From assembly GCF_015711475.1 (NCBI RefSeq), contig NZ_CP065027.1, positions 186,001 to 250,000 of the forward strand: 64,000 bases of DNA, given 5' to 3'. How positions within the stretch are numbered: position 1 is the first letter of the stretch; every line of letters begins with the position of its first letter. Source of the DNA: Actinomyces trachealis. Lineage in GTDB: Bacteria > Actinomycetota > Actinomycetes > Actinomycetales > Actinomycetaceae. The notes below the pieces were generated by a model that saw only the letters and a list, made by a program, of their open reading frames with translations, was not told where the DNA came from and ran no database searches. The translations under genes and the position numbers were made by a program. Of the stretch, positions 36,374 through 45,945 are shown piece by piece.

Positions 36374-39300
36374 CTAGTTGCTGGCTTGGCTCTGGTCGGT
36401 GAAATTCGCGACTTGGCAAAGCCGGGGGCGTCTGCCTCGGCGGATCCACCATCCGCGCCCGGGCTTGAGGTGCTCGGGCCGCATGCCGAATACATTGCCT
36501 TCCGAGCGGTCACCATCCATGAGTAGGCAGGTACCACCGGTGTCGCGCAGCGCCTGGAAGGTGGAGTCGAACATGGCGCTCGCGCTTCCGGCAACAGGTC
36601 GGGAGAGGACCACGTTCAGGTTGAGGTCGCGGGCGGAGGGCAGGTAGGGCAGCACCGGTGTGAGGATGCCAGTGCCACCAGCGGAGAGGATCTCGTAGTC
36701 GTCCACAACCAGGACGATCCGGGGGCCCTCAACTGGTTTGCCCTCAGCTAGGGCTTCAGCCCGCTTGGTGAGTTCGGAGCCAATAGCTGTGGACAAGCCC
36801 AGGGCAGTATTTGAGGAAGTCGCGTGCCCACCCAGGTACGCGTCCGGGCAGGCGGAGACCGTGTTGCGACGAACGTCGTACAGTCCGATCACCAGCTCTT
36901 CGGGGGTGTGGCGTTCGATCAGCTGCTCGATCACGCCACGCAGCACCGTGGTCTTCCCGCATCCGGGGTCGCCCAGCACGATCAGGTGGGTGTCCAAGGT
37001 CTGTGGGTCCATGGCTATCGGCTGCATGGTGTCCTGGAACAGGCCTAGCGGCAGCTGGTCCGGCATCTCTTCGCCGTCCGGCAAGGTGGCGGGGTCGAGC
37101 ACCTCGGGCAGCAGGCGGACTGCGGCCGGTGAGGCGCCTGCCCAGGTCTCACTCACACCCAGGGCCAGCTCCTCGACAGCGGGGCCGATCGCCGTCGCCC
37201 CTTCATCCAACACCGGCAGAGCCACATGAGCGAAGAGCTTGTCTGGCCGCAGCACCCGCCCGGGCGTGTCCGCGCGCAGCGTCTGGGAGAGCTTGCGGGC
37301 GATCATAGAGTCGGTTGGGTCGTTCAGGCGCAGCTCCAGGCGGGTGCCGACCAGTGGCTGCTGCGCCATACGCAGGTCGTTGTTGCGGGACAAGGTGGTC
37401 ACCAAGTGCACGCCCAGGCCACCGCCGCGGCGAAGCACCTCGTCCACCAGGTCCTCTAACTCTGAGAAGTCGGCACGCAACAGGCCCAGGCCGTCAATCA
37501 GCAGGACCACGTCCGCGCTGGCGAGTTCAGGGACCCGCCCCTGCGCGTGGAACCCGCGGAGCATTTCCAGGGAATCAATTCGGTAGCGGGACATCACTTC
37601 CTCCCGCAGCGTCAGCATGGCCACCGTTTCCTCTAGCACGCGGCGCATCCGCTCCCGGTCGCCCCTGGTGGCCACGCCACCTACATTTGGCAGGTCGGCG
37701 ATGCGCGAGAGCCCGCCACCAGTGGCGTCCACCCCGTAGAAGGCCAGGCGGGTGGGGGAGATGGTCAGAGCAGCAGCTGCCGTCAGGGTCCATAGGAAGG
37801 TGGTGCGGCCGGACTGGGGCGCACCCAGGATGGAGACGTGCCCGCCCCCGACGGTCAGGTCAAGCTCCCACTGTTCTTGCAACTGGTGGGCTGGATCGTC
37901 AACCAGACCGATAGGCACCCGCAGTCCCTCGCTGTAACGGTCCCGGTGCGGAGCGGACAAGGTGGTTGGGCCGCCAGCAAGCTCGCTGCCAAACATTCCT
38001 GGCAGGGTCAGGCGCCTAGGCAGGGGCTCAAGCCAGACCGGTTGTGGGCGGGTGGCCGCTTTGGCTAGCTGCTCGGAGACGACGTCGATCACCGTGCGCC
38101 GTACCGTGTGCCCCGCTGGTATGGCCTCCTCACCGGATGGGGCTTGGGGGGAGGCGTCTAGCCCGTTGTGCACGGGCAGGAGTAGGGGCTCCTTCAGCTC
38201 GATGTCGTCTGGGAGTGAGTCGTTGGAGAGTTCATCTGCGGGGCAGGAGACGAATCCGGAACGGAACCGGGTGAAGATGCTGGTGTCCACCTTGAGGAAT
38301 CCGTAGCCCGGCGCGGCTGGGAGGTTGAAGGCGTCACCGGAGCCGATCACGGTGGAGGACTCCGCCTCGGTGAAGGTGCGCAGGCAGATGCGGTAGGACA
38401 GGTAGGTGTCCAGGCCGCGCAGCTTGCCACCCTCGATCCGCTGGCTGGACAGGAGCAGGTGCACACCGATTGACCGCCCGATGCGCCCGATGGTCAGCAG
38501 CAGGTCCACAAAGTCTGGGCTCGCAGTGAGTAGCTCACCGAACTCGTCGATGATGACGAACAGGTGCGGCATCGGTGCCAGGCGCGGGTTCTTCTCACGC
38601 AGCTGCCGGTAGTGCGTGATGTCAGGGGAGGAGCCAGCGTCACGCAGCTGCTTTTGACGGCGCACCACCTCCCCCGCGATCGAGGCGCGGGCGCGTTCCA
38701 CCAGGCCGACGTCCTCAGCCAGGTTGTCCATCAGGCCCACGACGTGCGGCAGGTTGGTGAACGGTGCGAAAGCGGCGCCGCCCTTGTAGTCCACGAGGAT
38801 CATGGTGAGGTCCTCGGGGCCGTGCGTGGTGGCCAGGTCGGTGACTAGGGTGCGCAGTAGCTCGGATTTACCGGAGCCGGTGGCACCCACGCATAAGCCA
38901 TGCGGCCCCATGCCCAGCTGGGCGGCCTCTTTGAGGTCCAGGAGCAGGGGGTGGCCTTCGTCGTCGGAGCCGATGGGGACCCGCAGGAAGTCGCGGGGGG
39001 AGCGCGGCGCCCAGGCGCGTTGCACGTTGATCGCTAGTGGGTCCGGCACCCCCAGTAGGTCCTGCAGGGAGGTGGAGGTGGCGGAGTCGTCCATTCGTTC
39101 GGCGGCCCGCCCAAGGCTGTAGGGCGCCAGTGCCCGGCTGATTCCTTCTGTAAGCGCGGGCCCGGCGGCGTCCGGGTGGCAACGCACCAGTGGCCTGGGT
39201 TTTGGGCGTTCACCGGGTGCTGGCGGATCGATGCGCAGATCCTCAACGTCCACGCTGCCGTCCTCACGGATCGTCAGGCGCAGGGCCGGGTCGCTGGGCT

Positions 39301-40378
39301 CGTCCAGCCGGTCGGTGACCAGGTGCAGCTCCGTGATCCCGAGAGCAGCGGCGTTGAGGTTGTTGTCTGGCAGGGACAGGTACTGGGAGGCCCCCGCGCC
39401 CTCGATCACGGCTAGGAGGCGGCAGCCTGTGGGCTTGCTCGGGCGGCCCCCCGTGCCTCGCAAGGCACGAGACGCGATCCGTGAGGCATCCACCAGTTCG
39501 GGACGTAGCACCTCCGATAGTTCCCAGACGTCAGCGGCGGTGCGGCGTCTGGCTACAGGGCCGTCGAATGCGCCGTGAATCCGTAGGTGCGGCAGGCGGG
39601 AGAGGCAGTCCCACTCGGCGGCGTTCTTCAGGTCGTAGGCCAGGGCAATGTGCAGGTCCTCGGGAGCGTGCAGCACAGCTGCCTGCATCAGCAGCACACG
39701 GGCCAAGGCGCGAGTGGCCTCCCGGGAACCGACGACGGACACCGGCCCAGCGCAGTCCAGGTCTAGCACATGGGGGGCGCGGGACAGGATCCGGTGGGCA
39801 TTCGCGATGACCTGGGCCTGCCCCAGCAGGACCGGGTCAACGTCACCGGCGTTGACTTCCTTGGCCATGACGGCTAGCGGCAGCGGCAGGTCAGCGGTGC
39901 CGAGGCGCAGGTGCAGGAAGTCGGCGTCGCTGCGGCGCCTTTCCCAACGCCGCTCCGGAGCGGTTACCAGCCTGGCCAAGGCGTTGATGCTGGGGTGGGT
40001 GCGGGACAGTGCCCGGCGCAAAGTGTCCGCCAGCTTGGTGGCGTTCTCGTCGGCCTCCAGGAGCTGGTCCATGTACTGTTCGCGGCGCTCAGCTTGCGTG
40101 CGTACTGTCGCGGCTCTGCGGGATACCAAGGCAGAGAGCATGCCTACGGTGGTGACTACCATCATGACGGCACCGATCAAGGAGAAGATCGGGTTGGTGC
40201 GCAGCACCGTCATCATCAGCATGGAGGAGCCTGCGCCGACCAGTGGCATGAGCATTTGGAAGGGGAAGCCCTGCTTGGCACCCGTGTCGCCCAGGCGTGG
40301 GGGTGCTGGGACGGTTATCGGATCTGGGGCAGGAACTGGATGAACGATCCTGCCGGGCCGGTGCAGGACCTCGATCAT
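36374..40378 (-). CDS. eccC: Type VII secretion ATPase EccC (FtsK/SpoIIIE family)
   Basis: The 1334-residue motor of a type VII secretion system, fused as a single EccCa-EccCb chain. Two membrane helices lie at about residues 42-85. Three ATPase domains follow, with P-loops GATGSGKSE (about 500), GAPQSGRTT (about 850) and GDPGCGKTT (about 1135). The first also has Walker B LFVIIDEFGELL. The second P-loop has Arg in place of the catalytic Lys, as is common for the less active EccC domains. It drives WXG100 substrates across the membrane. The ATG overlaps the stop of the preceding MinD-like gene by four bases. Confidence 0.92.
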   Translation of the reverse strand: MIEVLHRPGRIVHPVPAPDPITVPAPPRLGDTGAKQGFPFQMLMPLVGAGSSMLMMTVLRTNPIFSLIGAVMMVVTTVGMLSALVSRRAATVRTQAERREQYMDQLLEADENATKLADTLRRALSRTHPSINALARLVTAPERRWERRRSDADFLHLRLGTADLPLPLAVMAKEVNAGDVDPVLLGQAQVIANAHRILSRAPHVLDLDCAGPVSVVGSREATRALARVLLMQAAVLHAPEDLHIALAYDLKNAAEWDCLSRLPHLRIHGAFDGPVARRRTAADVWELSEVLRPELVDASRIASRALRGTGGRPSKPTGCRLLAVIEGAGASQYLSLPDNNLNAAALGITELHLVTDRLDEPSDPALRLTIREDGSVDVEDLRIDPPAPGERPKPRPLVRCHPDAAGPALTEGISRALAPYSLGRAAERMDDSATSTSLQDLLGVPDPLAINVQRAWAPRSPRDFLRVPIGSDDEGHPLLLDLKEAAQLGMGPHGLCVGATGSGKSELLRTLVTDLATTHGPEDLTMILVDYKGGAAFAPFTNLPHVVGLMDNLAEDVGLVERARASIAGEVVRRQKQLRDAGSSPDITHYRQLREKNPRLAPMPHLFVIIDEFGELLTASPDFVDLLLTIGRIGRSIGVHLLLSSQRIEGGKLRGLDTYLSYRICLRTFTEAESSTVIGSGDAFNLPAAPGYGFLKVDTSIFTRFRSGFVSCPADELSNDSLPDDIELKEPLLLPVHNGLDASPQAPSGEEAIPAGHTVRRTVIDVVSEQLAKAATRPQPVWLEPLPRRLTLPGMFGSELAGGPTTLSAPHRDRYSEGLRVPIGLVDDPAHQLQEQWELDLTVGGGHVSILGAPQSGRTTFLWTLTAAAALTISPTRLAFYGVDATGGGLSRIADLPNVGGVATRGDRERMRRVLEETVAMLTLREEVMSRYRIDSLEMLRGFHAQGRVPELASADVVLLIDGLGLLRADFSELEDLVDEVLRRGGGLGVHLVTTLSRNNDLRMAQQPLVGTRLELRLNDPTDSMIARKLSQTLRADTPGRVLRPDKLFAHVALPVLDEGATAIGPAVEELALGVSETWAGASPAAVRLLPEVLDPATLPDGEEMPDQLPLGLFQDTMQPIAMDPQTLDTHLIVLGDPGCGKTTVLRGVIEQLIERHTPEELVIGLYDVRRNTVSACPDAYLGGHATSSNTALGLSTAIGSELTKRAEALAEGKPVEGPRIVLVVDDYEILSAGGTGILTPVLPYLPSARDLNLNVVLSRPVAGSASAMFDSTFQALRDTGGTCLLMDGDRSEGNVFGMRPEHLKPGRGWWIRRGRRPRLCQVANFTDQSQASN

Positions 40379-41235
40379 GCGCGGACCTCGCTTGCAGCCG
40401 CACTCACGATTGCTGCCGCAAGCCGGGCTATGGCGGTGCCTGTGCGCCTGGAGAGCAACCCGGGAGCCTTGGTGTGATATGCGGTGGTTTGAGCTAGGAC
40501 GGTGTCGTATGGAACCAGGTGCTCCTCTGGTTGCAGGCGGGGTACGAGCACGGGGCCAGGTTGCTTAGCGACGACGGCGTGTAGCAGGCGGGGGCGGTGC
40601 GGGGAGCGCAGGCTGGGACCCCGGTTGTCGATCTCGGCCTGCACCTTGCCCAGAAGGTCCCGCCCAGATTCGACGTCGCCTCTGTTTGCGGGGCTGACCA
40701 GCACGATCGCGTGGACCTGGCCCGCGGAGGCTACCAGACTGTTTTGGTCTAGCGGACCTGCGTGGGTGGTGACGGTGTCGTAGAAGCGGAAGAGTTTGGT
40801 GCGGGCGTCGTCCCAGGCGGCCGGGCGTTCCCCGAACCACTCTGGCAGGCGGAGCTGGCCAAGCAGCCCATCCTTTCCGGTGCCTACCAGCGTGTGGGTT
40901 TCGATGGCGCTAGCTGGCGCTGCTGCGCCTTCCACTGTGTGCCAAACGGGGATGCTTTCCTCGGCATTAGGTGAGGCGTCAAGGAGCAGGCCCGGTAGCG
41001 TCCGGCTGCGGGTGAGTATTCCTGCGATTTGGTGGGCGATGGTCCGCGAGCCACTGTGCGGAGCGCTGGGGACGATCAGGCAGCGGCATCCCAGGGGCAC
41101 TGGCCGGTTGAGCTGCTGGGCCAGGTCGGCGGTCTCTGTGCGCCATGAGGCGGCTCCGGTAGCGAAGATGACGGCTGCGTCCAACCAGGGGTGTGGGACC
41201 CGGATAGGTGAGGATGGGCTGGGACCTTTGGGCAT
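40375..41235 (-). CDS. MinD/ParA-like P-loop protein of the T7SS locus
   Basis: A 286-residue protein. Near residue 55 it has LIVPSAPHSGSRTIAHQIA, which resembles a deviant Walker A lacking the expected GK; later strands such as VHAIVLVSPANRGD fit a ParA/MinD Rossmann order. Comparable ATPases accompany ESX loci (EspI-type), but the missing P-loop lysine makes ATP binding doubtful. ATG at 41235 shares its A with the TGA of eccD, and its own TGA overlaps eccC, so the three are translationally coupled. Family assignment is moderate. Confidence 0.6.
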   Translation of the reverse strand: MPKGPSPSSPIRVPHPWLDAAVIFATGAASWRTETADLAQQLNRPVPLGCRCLIVPSAPHSGSRTIAHQIAGILTRSRTLPGLLLDASPNAEESIPVWHTVEGAAAPASAIETHTLVGTGKDGLLGQLRLPEWFGERPAAWDDARTKLFRFYDTVTTHAGPLDQNSLVASAGQVHAIVLVSPANRGDVESGRDLLGKVQAEIDNRGPSLRSPHRPRLLHAVVAKQPGPVLVPRLQPEEHLVPYDTVLAQTTAYHTKAPGLLSRRTGTAIARLAAAIVSAAASEVRA

Positions 41236-42560
41236 CAGAACAACCTCAATAGGTGGTTGAAGGTGCCTTGCATCCCGCACAGCAGGGGCAGGGTGGCGAC
41301 GACGCACAAGGTCTCTAGTCGGTTTCCGATTCGTCTGAGCCGAATACGATTATGGGCTGAGGGGCTGTATAGGCTCACGGAGGCCGCGAGAGCCGCAGCC
41401 GCTACGAGTACGGTAGCGCGCATGGTCTGGTCGGGTACCAGGCTGCTCAATGCCAGGACAGCGGGGATGCTGCTGGCCCAGAGCGCCAGCACCTCCAGCT
41501 TTAAGGGGTATGCGCGGGACCGCAAGACGGTGGCTAGGACGACGGCGATGGCCAATGTGCGCGCCCAGGAGTTTCCTGACATTGCCAGGTGGCGTGTAGA
41601 CCACGCAATCGCTGCCGCGCAAGCCAGTGAGGTTGAGGCTACCGTGTCGTGGGAGCGCAGCAGGGCCAGGTCTACCCGACGGCGTGCGGGGAGCTGGCCT
41701 GCCAGGGCTTCGTCGTCGAGACGGGAGGCACCGGAGACCAGCAGCGCGAACCAGGGCAGTAGGCCAAGTAGGATCAGCACCGCAACCGCGATGAGCCCAG
41801 TGACCAGTTCGACGTCGTGCGTGACCGACTCCAGGATCGCACGCAGGATGATGATTCCTCCAGCGGTCAGTGCACCGTAGGACCAGGCTTCCCTTCTGAC
41901 GCCAACGGCGGTGCAGCTTGCAGCGATCAGTGCTGCAGCTAGTGCCGCGGTGATGCCTTGCGCCGTGTCGGTGCCGGTGGCTAGGGAGTGCAGGCTGGGC
42001 AGGAGTAGCCCGGCTCCCAGGCATTGCAGGAGAATACCGCCCCCGCGCAGGGGCTTGGTATGACGGCTGCGGCCCGCCTCACGCACCATCAGGGCGCCTA
42101 TGAGGATGACCAGTAGGCCAGGCAGTACCTGCAGCCAGGCGGTGGCGGCGTGGAGCTGGGTGCTAAGCAGTGTACGCATGAGGATCGCACCGGACAGCAG
42201 CAGCAGTGTGCCAGTGCCGATCAGACGGTCGGAGGGCTTCCACCGCCAGGGGTGGGAGTCGGTGGCGTCAGTGAGCGCACCTGACAGGTCGGAGATCTCC
42301 GCTGGTGGAGGCACCTCGTCGTCTGGCAGGAGGCGCAACAACTCGCCGTCTGGCACCTGCTGGGCGGCTAGGTCCTGCTCCAGGTCGATGATCGTGCCGT
42401 CGGGGCGTACCAGGCGCAGTGGCGGGAGTTCGTCCCCGTCCGTGACTCCCAACAGCTGCAGGATGTAGGGGTACTGGGTGCCGACGGCCTCGTCCGAGGG
42501 CATGACGATCTCCGCCCGCCGGTTGGGGGCAGCGATCGTCACTCTGGTGTAGGGGATCAT
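41235..42560 (-). CDS. eccD: Type VII secretion integral membrane protein EccD
   Basis: A 441-residue channel subunit. An N-terminal ubiquitin-like YukD domain (about residues 1-80, TRVTIAAPNRRAEIVMPSDE and DELPPLRLVRPDGTIID) is followed by about eleven hydrophobic helices from residue 120 to the end, the EccD arrangement. The ATG at 42560 overlaps the end of the small membrane gene upstream by four bases. Together with EccC it identifies the locus as an actinobacterial T7SS. Confidence 0.88.
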   Translation of the reverse strand: MIPYTRVTIAAPNRRAEIVMPSDEAVGTQYPYILQLLGVTDGDELPPLRLVRPDGTIIDLEQDLAAQQVPDGELLRLLPDDEVPPPAEISDLSGALTDATDSHPWRWKPSDRLIGTGTLLLLSGAILMRTLLSTQLHAATAWLQVLPGLLVILIGALMVREAGRSRHTKPLRGGGILLQCLGAGLLLPSLHSLATGTDTAQGITAALAAALIAASCTAVGVRREAWSYGALTAGGIIILRAILESVTHDVELVTGLIAVAVLILLGLLPWFALLVSGASRLDDEALAGQLPARRRVDLALLRSHDTVASTSLACAAAIAWSTRHLAMSGNSWARTLAIAVVLATVLRSRAYPLKLEVLALWASSIPAVLALSSLVPDQTMRATVLVAAAALAASVSLYSPSAHNRIRLRRIGNRLETLCVVATLPLLCGMQGTFNHLLRLF

Positions 42561-42814
42561 GGTGCGCTTCCGGTCGTGGCCCCTGTGGTCTGGTTGGGCG
42601 TCATGCCGCCCTTCGCGGCCGGCAGGTGGGTGCTCACGAAGGAGTAGCCGACGCAGGCCGCGCACATGAGGGCAGCGGTTACGAGTGAGGCGAGGACCTT
42701 CGGGAAGACCTTGCGGTTGCGGCCGGGCATGGAGCCGCGTTCCAGCGCGGACAGGAGGCGCTCGCGGTGGACTCTGGTGGCGTCAAGGACTGCTGAGTCC
42801 GTGTCACGGGGCAT
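42557..42814 (-). CDS. Small single-pass membrane protein in the T7SS operon
   Basis: An 85-residue protein with a basic cytoplasmic N terminus (RVHRERLLSALERG), one membrane helix (VLASLVTAALMCAACVGYSFV, about residues 41-61) and a short Thr/Gly-rich outer tail. It lies 3 bases after the DUF6177-like gene and overlaps eccD by 4 bases, so it is a genuine, translationally coupled member of the operon. It does not resemble EccB or EccE, which are larger. Confidence 0.72.
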   Translation of the reverse strand: MPRDTDSAVLDATRVHRERLLSALERGSMPGRNRKVFPKVLASLVTAALMCAACVGYSFVSTHLPAAKGGMTPNQTTGATTGSAP

Positions 42815-42817
42815 GGC

Positions 42818-43882
42818 TCAGGCCTTCTGGCTGTTGGGTAGGGTCGGTTCGTTTGCGGGCTGCAGGATGCGGGTGACTTTGCCGGTGTCGCCTTCAAGCG
42901 TCTGCACGAGTGCGGACAGGGCCGACCAGTCTCCCACGGTGGGTGAGTCCAAGGGCACCAGAATGCCGCGGCGCCGTCCGCGCCCAGTCAGGGAGCCACC
43001 GTGCTGGTTGATGATCTGGGCGGGGTCCACCCCGAGCTGCTTGATGCCGGGGGCGCCGATGAGTATCGCGAGGGGGGTTGGTGCCATGCGGGTCGTTGTG
43101 GGGATGGAGCCGTCGGGGTGTCCGAAGGTGCGGAATGCCAGGGCGAACTGTGGCTTGAGTTCGGAGCTGACAGCGTCCAGGAATGCGCAGACGTGGTTTG
43201 CCCACTCGCTCACCGGCAGACTTGGTAACGCGAGGTTGACCTCCAGGTACTCTTCCAGTCCGTTGGAGGTGCGGGCCACCTGCATGATTCCGGTGGCTAC
43301 GGAGCCGTCCTGTGCGTGTCCGGCCAGGGTGAAGAAGGTTTCTGGCATGTTCTTGCGCGCGAGCTTGGTGAGTTCGCGCCGGTCCCAGAACGCGCCAGCT
43401 GGCTCGTAGCGGCCCCAGCCGAGTACGGTGTCTTGGGGCATGAGGTGCTGGCACATGAGTTCGGCTGCCCGTCCGAGTACCGTGCCGTGTCGGGTCGGGT
43501 GGTAGATGGAGACTGACAGGGTGATGAGGGGGACGTGGGTCTGTGGCTTGAAGCGCCGTTCTGACAGGATGGTTCGTGGGGTGTTGGGATTCCGGACGAT
43601 TGAGTCAATATCCTGGGACCAGCGGCCATTGCGGGCATCGCGGTAGCCGGATTCCTCGCGTACCAGCACGTAGCAGCCCGCTGACTCCGTGACCAGGTCA
43701 AACACTGGTGTCATGCGGGCACCATCGGGGATGGTGATGACGATCTGCTTCTTCGTGGTGGTGCGCACGCTGTAGATAAGGTCTGACAACCCTTCGCTGA
43801 GATAGGCGCAGGGGTCGTCCAGGTTGGTGACCGTGGCTAGGTCGGCCACCTTCATGTCGAAGAATGGGTGCGGGTACGGCAT
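42818..43882 (-). CDS. DUF6177-like protein of T7SS loci
   Basis: A 354-residue soluble protein without signal or membrane segments. Sequence order and context (PTRHGTVLGRAAELMCQHLMPQ, PAGAFWDRRELTKLAR, then a C-terminal RRRGILVPLDSPTVGDWSALSALVQTL) resemble DUF6177 proteins that accompany actinobacterial T7SS genes. No enzymatic motif is clear. Its ribosome site (GGAG) lies within the last codons of the FHA/RDD gene just upstream, indicating coupled translation. Family name given from memory of similar loci; function unknown. Confidence 0.65.
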   Translation of the reverse strand: MPYPHPFFDMKVADLATVTNLDDPCAYLSEGLSDLIYSVRTTTKKQIVITIPDGARMTPVFDLVTESAGCYVLVREESGYRDARNGRWSQDIDSIVRNPNTPRTILSERRFKPQTHVPLITLSVSIYHPTRHGTVLGRAAELMCQHLMPQDTVLGWGRYEPAGAFWDRRELTKLARKNMPETFFTLAGHAQDGSVATGIMQVARTSNGLEEYLEVNLALPSLPVSEWANHVCAFLDAVSSELKPQFALAFRTFGHPDGSIPTTTRMAPTPLAILIGAPGIKQLGVDPAQIINQHGGSLTGRGRRRGILVPLDSPTVGDWSALSALVQTLEGDTGKVTRILQPANEPTLPNSQKA

Positions 43883-43885
43883 CTG

Positions 43886-45034
43886 TTACTCCTGCGTCAC
43901 CTTGAGGGCCATCCCCCCAAGGGCCAATGTGAACGGTGTGAGCACGTCCCACGTGCCGCCAGATGGACAGAATGTGGGCGGTGAGCCTGGCACGAGGATT
44001 GCGGTGTTGATGGCGGACCCGAGGTCGGTGATGGTTGCCCCGCCGTGTGCTGGGCTGAGGATGACGTGGTTTGCTGCGCATTGGCGCCCTAGGTCTGGTA
44101 CCGCCAGGACTGAGTAGATGCCACGATCTGGCTGTGGCAGTGGGCCGCGTCCCAGGACGGTGGGGCCGGTGATTACGGCCTCCCATCCGTTGGTGGAGGT
44201 GATCCGCAGGTTGCGTGGCGCTGAGGCACCGTAGACGGTGGCGTGCGCGTCCTCCCGTACAGGTTCCATGACCTCGGTGTTAGTGCCCGGAGGCTGACTG
44301 GCGTAGGTGTTTGGCGTCTGGTCGCCGGATGCGGGGGACGCTGACGGCGCGGCTGCGGTGGGGGTCGGTGGCGGTGGGGTTGGCATCGTGCCATAGACGG
44401 GTGCTGCTGGAGCTGCGGGTGCTGCGGGAGTCGGCTGAGGGGAGGGCACGGTTGGAGGCGAGGCCGCTGGCCCGCTTGGCCCGGTCTCAGTGGGGGCCTG
44501 CTTGGTGCGACGGCGTCGGTGTTTCGTTTTTTCCTGGCTTGCTAGGCGTAGTGCGCGCCGGGTGGCGCGGTCAGGAGCCGAGGTCTGGGTCGTCTCTACT
44601 GCTGTGGCTGTAGCCGCCGGGGGCGCTGAAGCTGGTGCCTTAGCAGTTTGGAGGTCCTGCAAGCTGCCTGCGCTGGGGTCTGCGCCGTGCCTGGTGGAGT
44701 AGACGGTGGCGCCTGCGTTGCTACCGCCTAGGAGGACCGCCCGCAGGGCTCTAGGGGAACCGGGTGGCAGGCCGGCGTCGTCGTCAACGGTTCGCAGGCT
44801 CAGGAGAAGCCCGCCCAGGCCGCGGCCTCGTAGGCAGTGTGCGTAGGGCAAGGAGAGTGCCACCAGGAGGGTCATTGTGACCAGCGCCAGGCGGAGGGCT
44901 GCTGGAAGCATGGGCACAGCCAGGCTGACAGCCGCAGGGGTGACCAGAGCGGCCAGGTCAATGAGGGTGGAGCACACGACCATGCCAGTTCCTGCCCGTC
45001 TGCAGGCGGGCCAGGCGTTGGGTTGCTCAGGCAA
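43886..45034 (-). CDS. RDD/FHA domain membrane protein, first gene of the T7SS operon
   Basis: A 382-residue protein. Residues about 12-75 form two hydrophobic helices followed by LRGRGLGGLLLSLRTVDDDAG, typical of RDD proteins. A Pro/Ala/Thr-rich linker of about 150 residues comes next. The C-terminal 110 residues form an FHA-like fold (VLGRGPLPQPDRG, then ATITDLGSAINTAIL) that would read phosphothreonine. The start is TTG, with a strong AGGAGG 8 bases upstream. FHA proteins regulate assembly in several secretion systems; here the partner kinase is unknown. It is divergent from the WXG100 genes, with a 220-base intergenic promoter region. Confidence 0.78.
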   Translation of the reverse strand: MPEQPNAWPACRRAGTGMVVCSTLIDLAALVTPAAVSLAVPMLPAALRLALVTMTLLVALSLPYAHCLRGRGLGGLLLSLRTVDDDAGLPPGSPRALRAVLLGGSNAGATVYSTRHGADPSAGSLQDLQTAKAPASAPPAATATAVETTQTSAPDRATRRALRLASQEKTKHRRRRTKQAPTETGPSGPAASPPTVPSPQPTPAAPAAPAAPVYGTMPTPPPPTPTAAAPSASPASGDQTPNTYASQPPGTNTEVMEPVREDAHATVYGASAPRNLRITSTNGWEAVITGPTVLGRGPLPQPDRGIYSVLAVPDLGRQCAANHVILSPAHGGATITDLGSAINTAILVPGSPPTFCPSGGTWDVLTPFTLALGGMALKVTQE

Positions 45035-45254
45035 TGGGTGAGCCTCCTCAGGGACTGGTACTCAGGCGTGTTGCTCCCGCAGGTCAGGGGCGCGGGTGTG
45101 GACATCATAGGCCGGACCTGTTGATCGCGTCTGTGAGAGGGATCCCGAGGGAATGGGTACTTTTCACCTAGCGGATATCTGACTGGCGGTGGTTATGATT
45201 CGGTTATCTGTCCCGTACCTGGCGGGGCCTGATCAGTGTGTCTGGGAGGCACGA

Positions 45255-45590
45255 ATGAAGTTCGACATGGGTGCCAGTACTCTGGGTGACCTGACCAAGC
45301 AGACCTCTTCGTCAAGTGACGACCTGGGTGCGCAGGTGCGGCAGCTGGCGGTTGCTGGCGAGCCGCTGGAGGGGAAGTTCAACGGTGCTGGCCGCGGTGA
45401 GTGGGACCGGTTCAAGTCCCGTGTGGATGAGGTCGCAACGGAGCTGAGTTCCTCTCTGGCGAGCGTCCTCAGCGGCATCGTGGGGATGGACCGGGCTTTC
45501 ACACAGGGTGAGCAGGAGATGGTCGATGTGACCCGCGCAGCTGCCTCAAGCTCTGACTTTGACGCCGCACGGTTTGGCGGCCAGGCCTGA
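45255..45590 (+). CDS. WXG100-type secreted protein (first of three)
   Basis: A 111-residue, largely alpha-helical protein of ESAT-6/CFP-10 size. Helix 1 covers about residues 8-45. A G-AGRGEWDRF turn at about 50-58 stands where the WXG motif would be, and helix 2 runs to about 95. Such proteins leave the cell as helical-hairpin dimers through the EccC motor. ATG at 45255 has GGGAGG five bases upstream; upstream in-frame codons lack a ribosome site. It opens the rightward secreted-substrate unit, divergent from the secretion-machine operon. No YxxxD/E tail motif is seen. Confidence 0.75.
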   Translation: MKFDMGASTLGDLTKQTSSSSDDLGAQVRQLAVAGEPLEGKFNGAGRGEWDRFKSRVDEVATELSSSLASVLSGIVGMDRAFTQGEQEMVDVTRAAASSSDFDAARFGGQA

Positions 45591-45629
45591 GGGTCGAGTT
45601 TCACATCACGTCTTTTAGGAGGATTTGCT

Positions 45630-45941
45630 ATGGCTAACAATTCCGAGATGCGTTCTTATGACATTGGTGCGTCCGAGTCTGCGCAGGCGAACTTTGAAAG
45701 CGTGGCTTCGCGGCTGGAAGCGCTGATTTCGCAGCGTGACTCTGACGTTCGCAACGCGATGTCACAGTACCAGGCCGATGGAGTCTCTGACGAGTACCAG
45801 GCTAAGGAAGCGCGCTGGAACAAGGCTGCCACCGAGGTCCGCAGCATCATCACCACTCTGCGCAACTCTATGCAGAGCACCGATGAGACTGCCTCGACCG
45901 CGCTGACTCAGGCCAAGTCTGCCGTCGACCAGATGGGCTGA
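45630..45941 (+). CDS. WXG100-type secreted protein (second of three)
   Basis: A 103-residue helical hairpin protein. The helices flank residues about 48-62 (YQADGVSDEYQAKEARW), where the WXG turn would lie, though the canonical W-x-G is replaced. Its ribosome site, AGGAGG 7 bases before the ATG, is among the strongest in the window, suggesting high expression as for other ESX substrates. It lies 39 bases after the first WXG100-like gene and 4 bases before the third, so the three are likely co-transcribed and could pair as heterodimers. Confidence 0.8.
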   Translation: MANNSEMRSYDIGASESAQANFESVASRLEALISQRDSDVRNAMSQYQADGVSDEYQAKEARWNKAATEVRSIITTLRNSMQSTDETASTALTQAKSAVDQMG

Positions 45942-45945
45942 AGTC

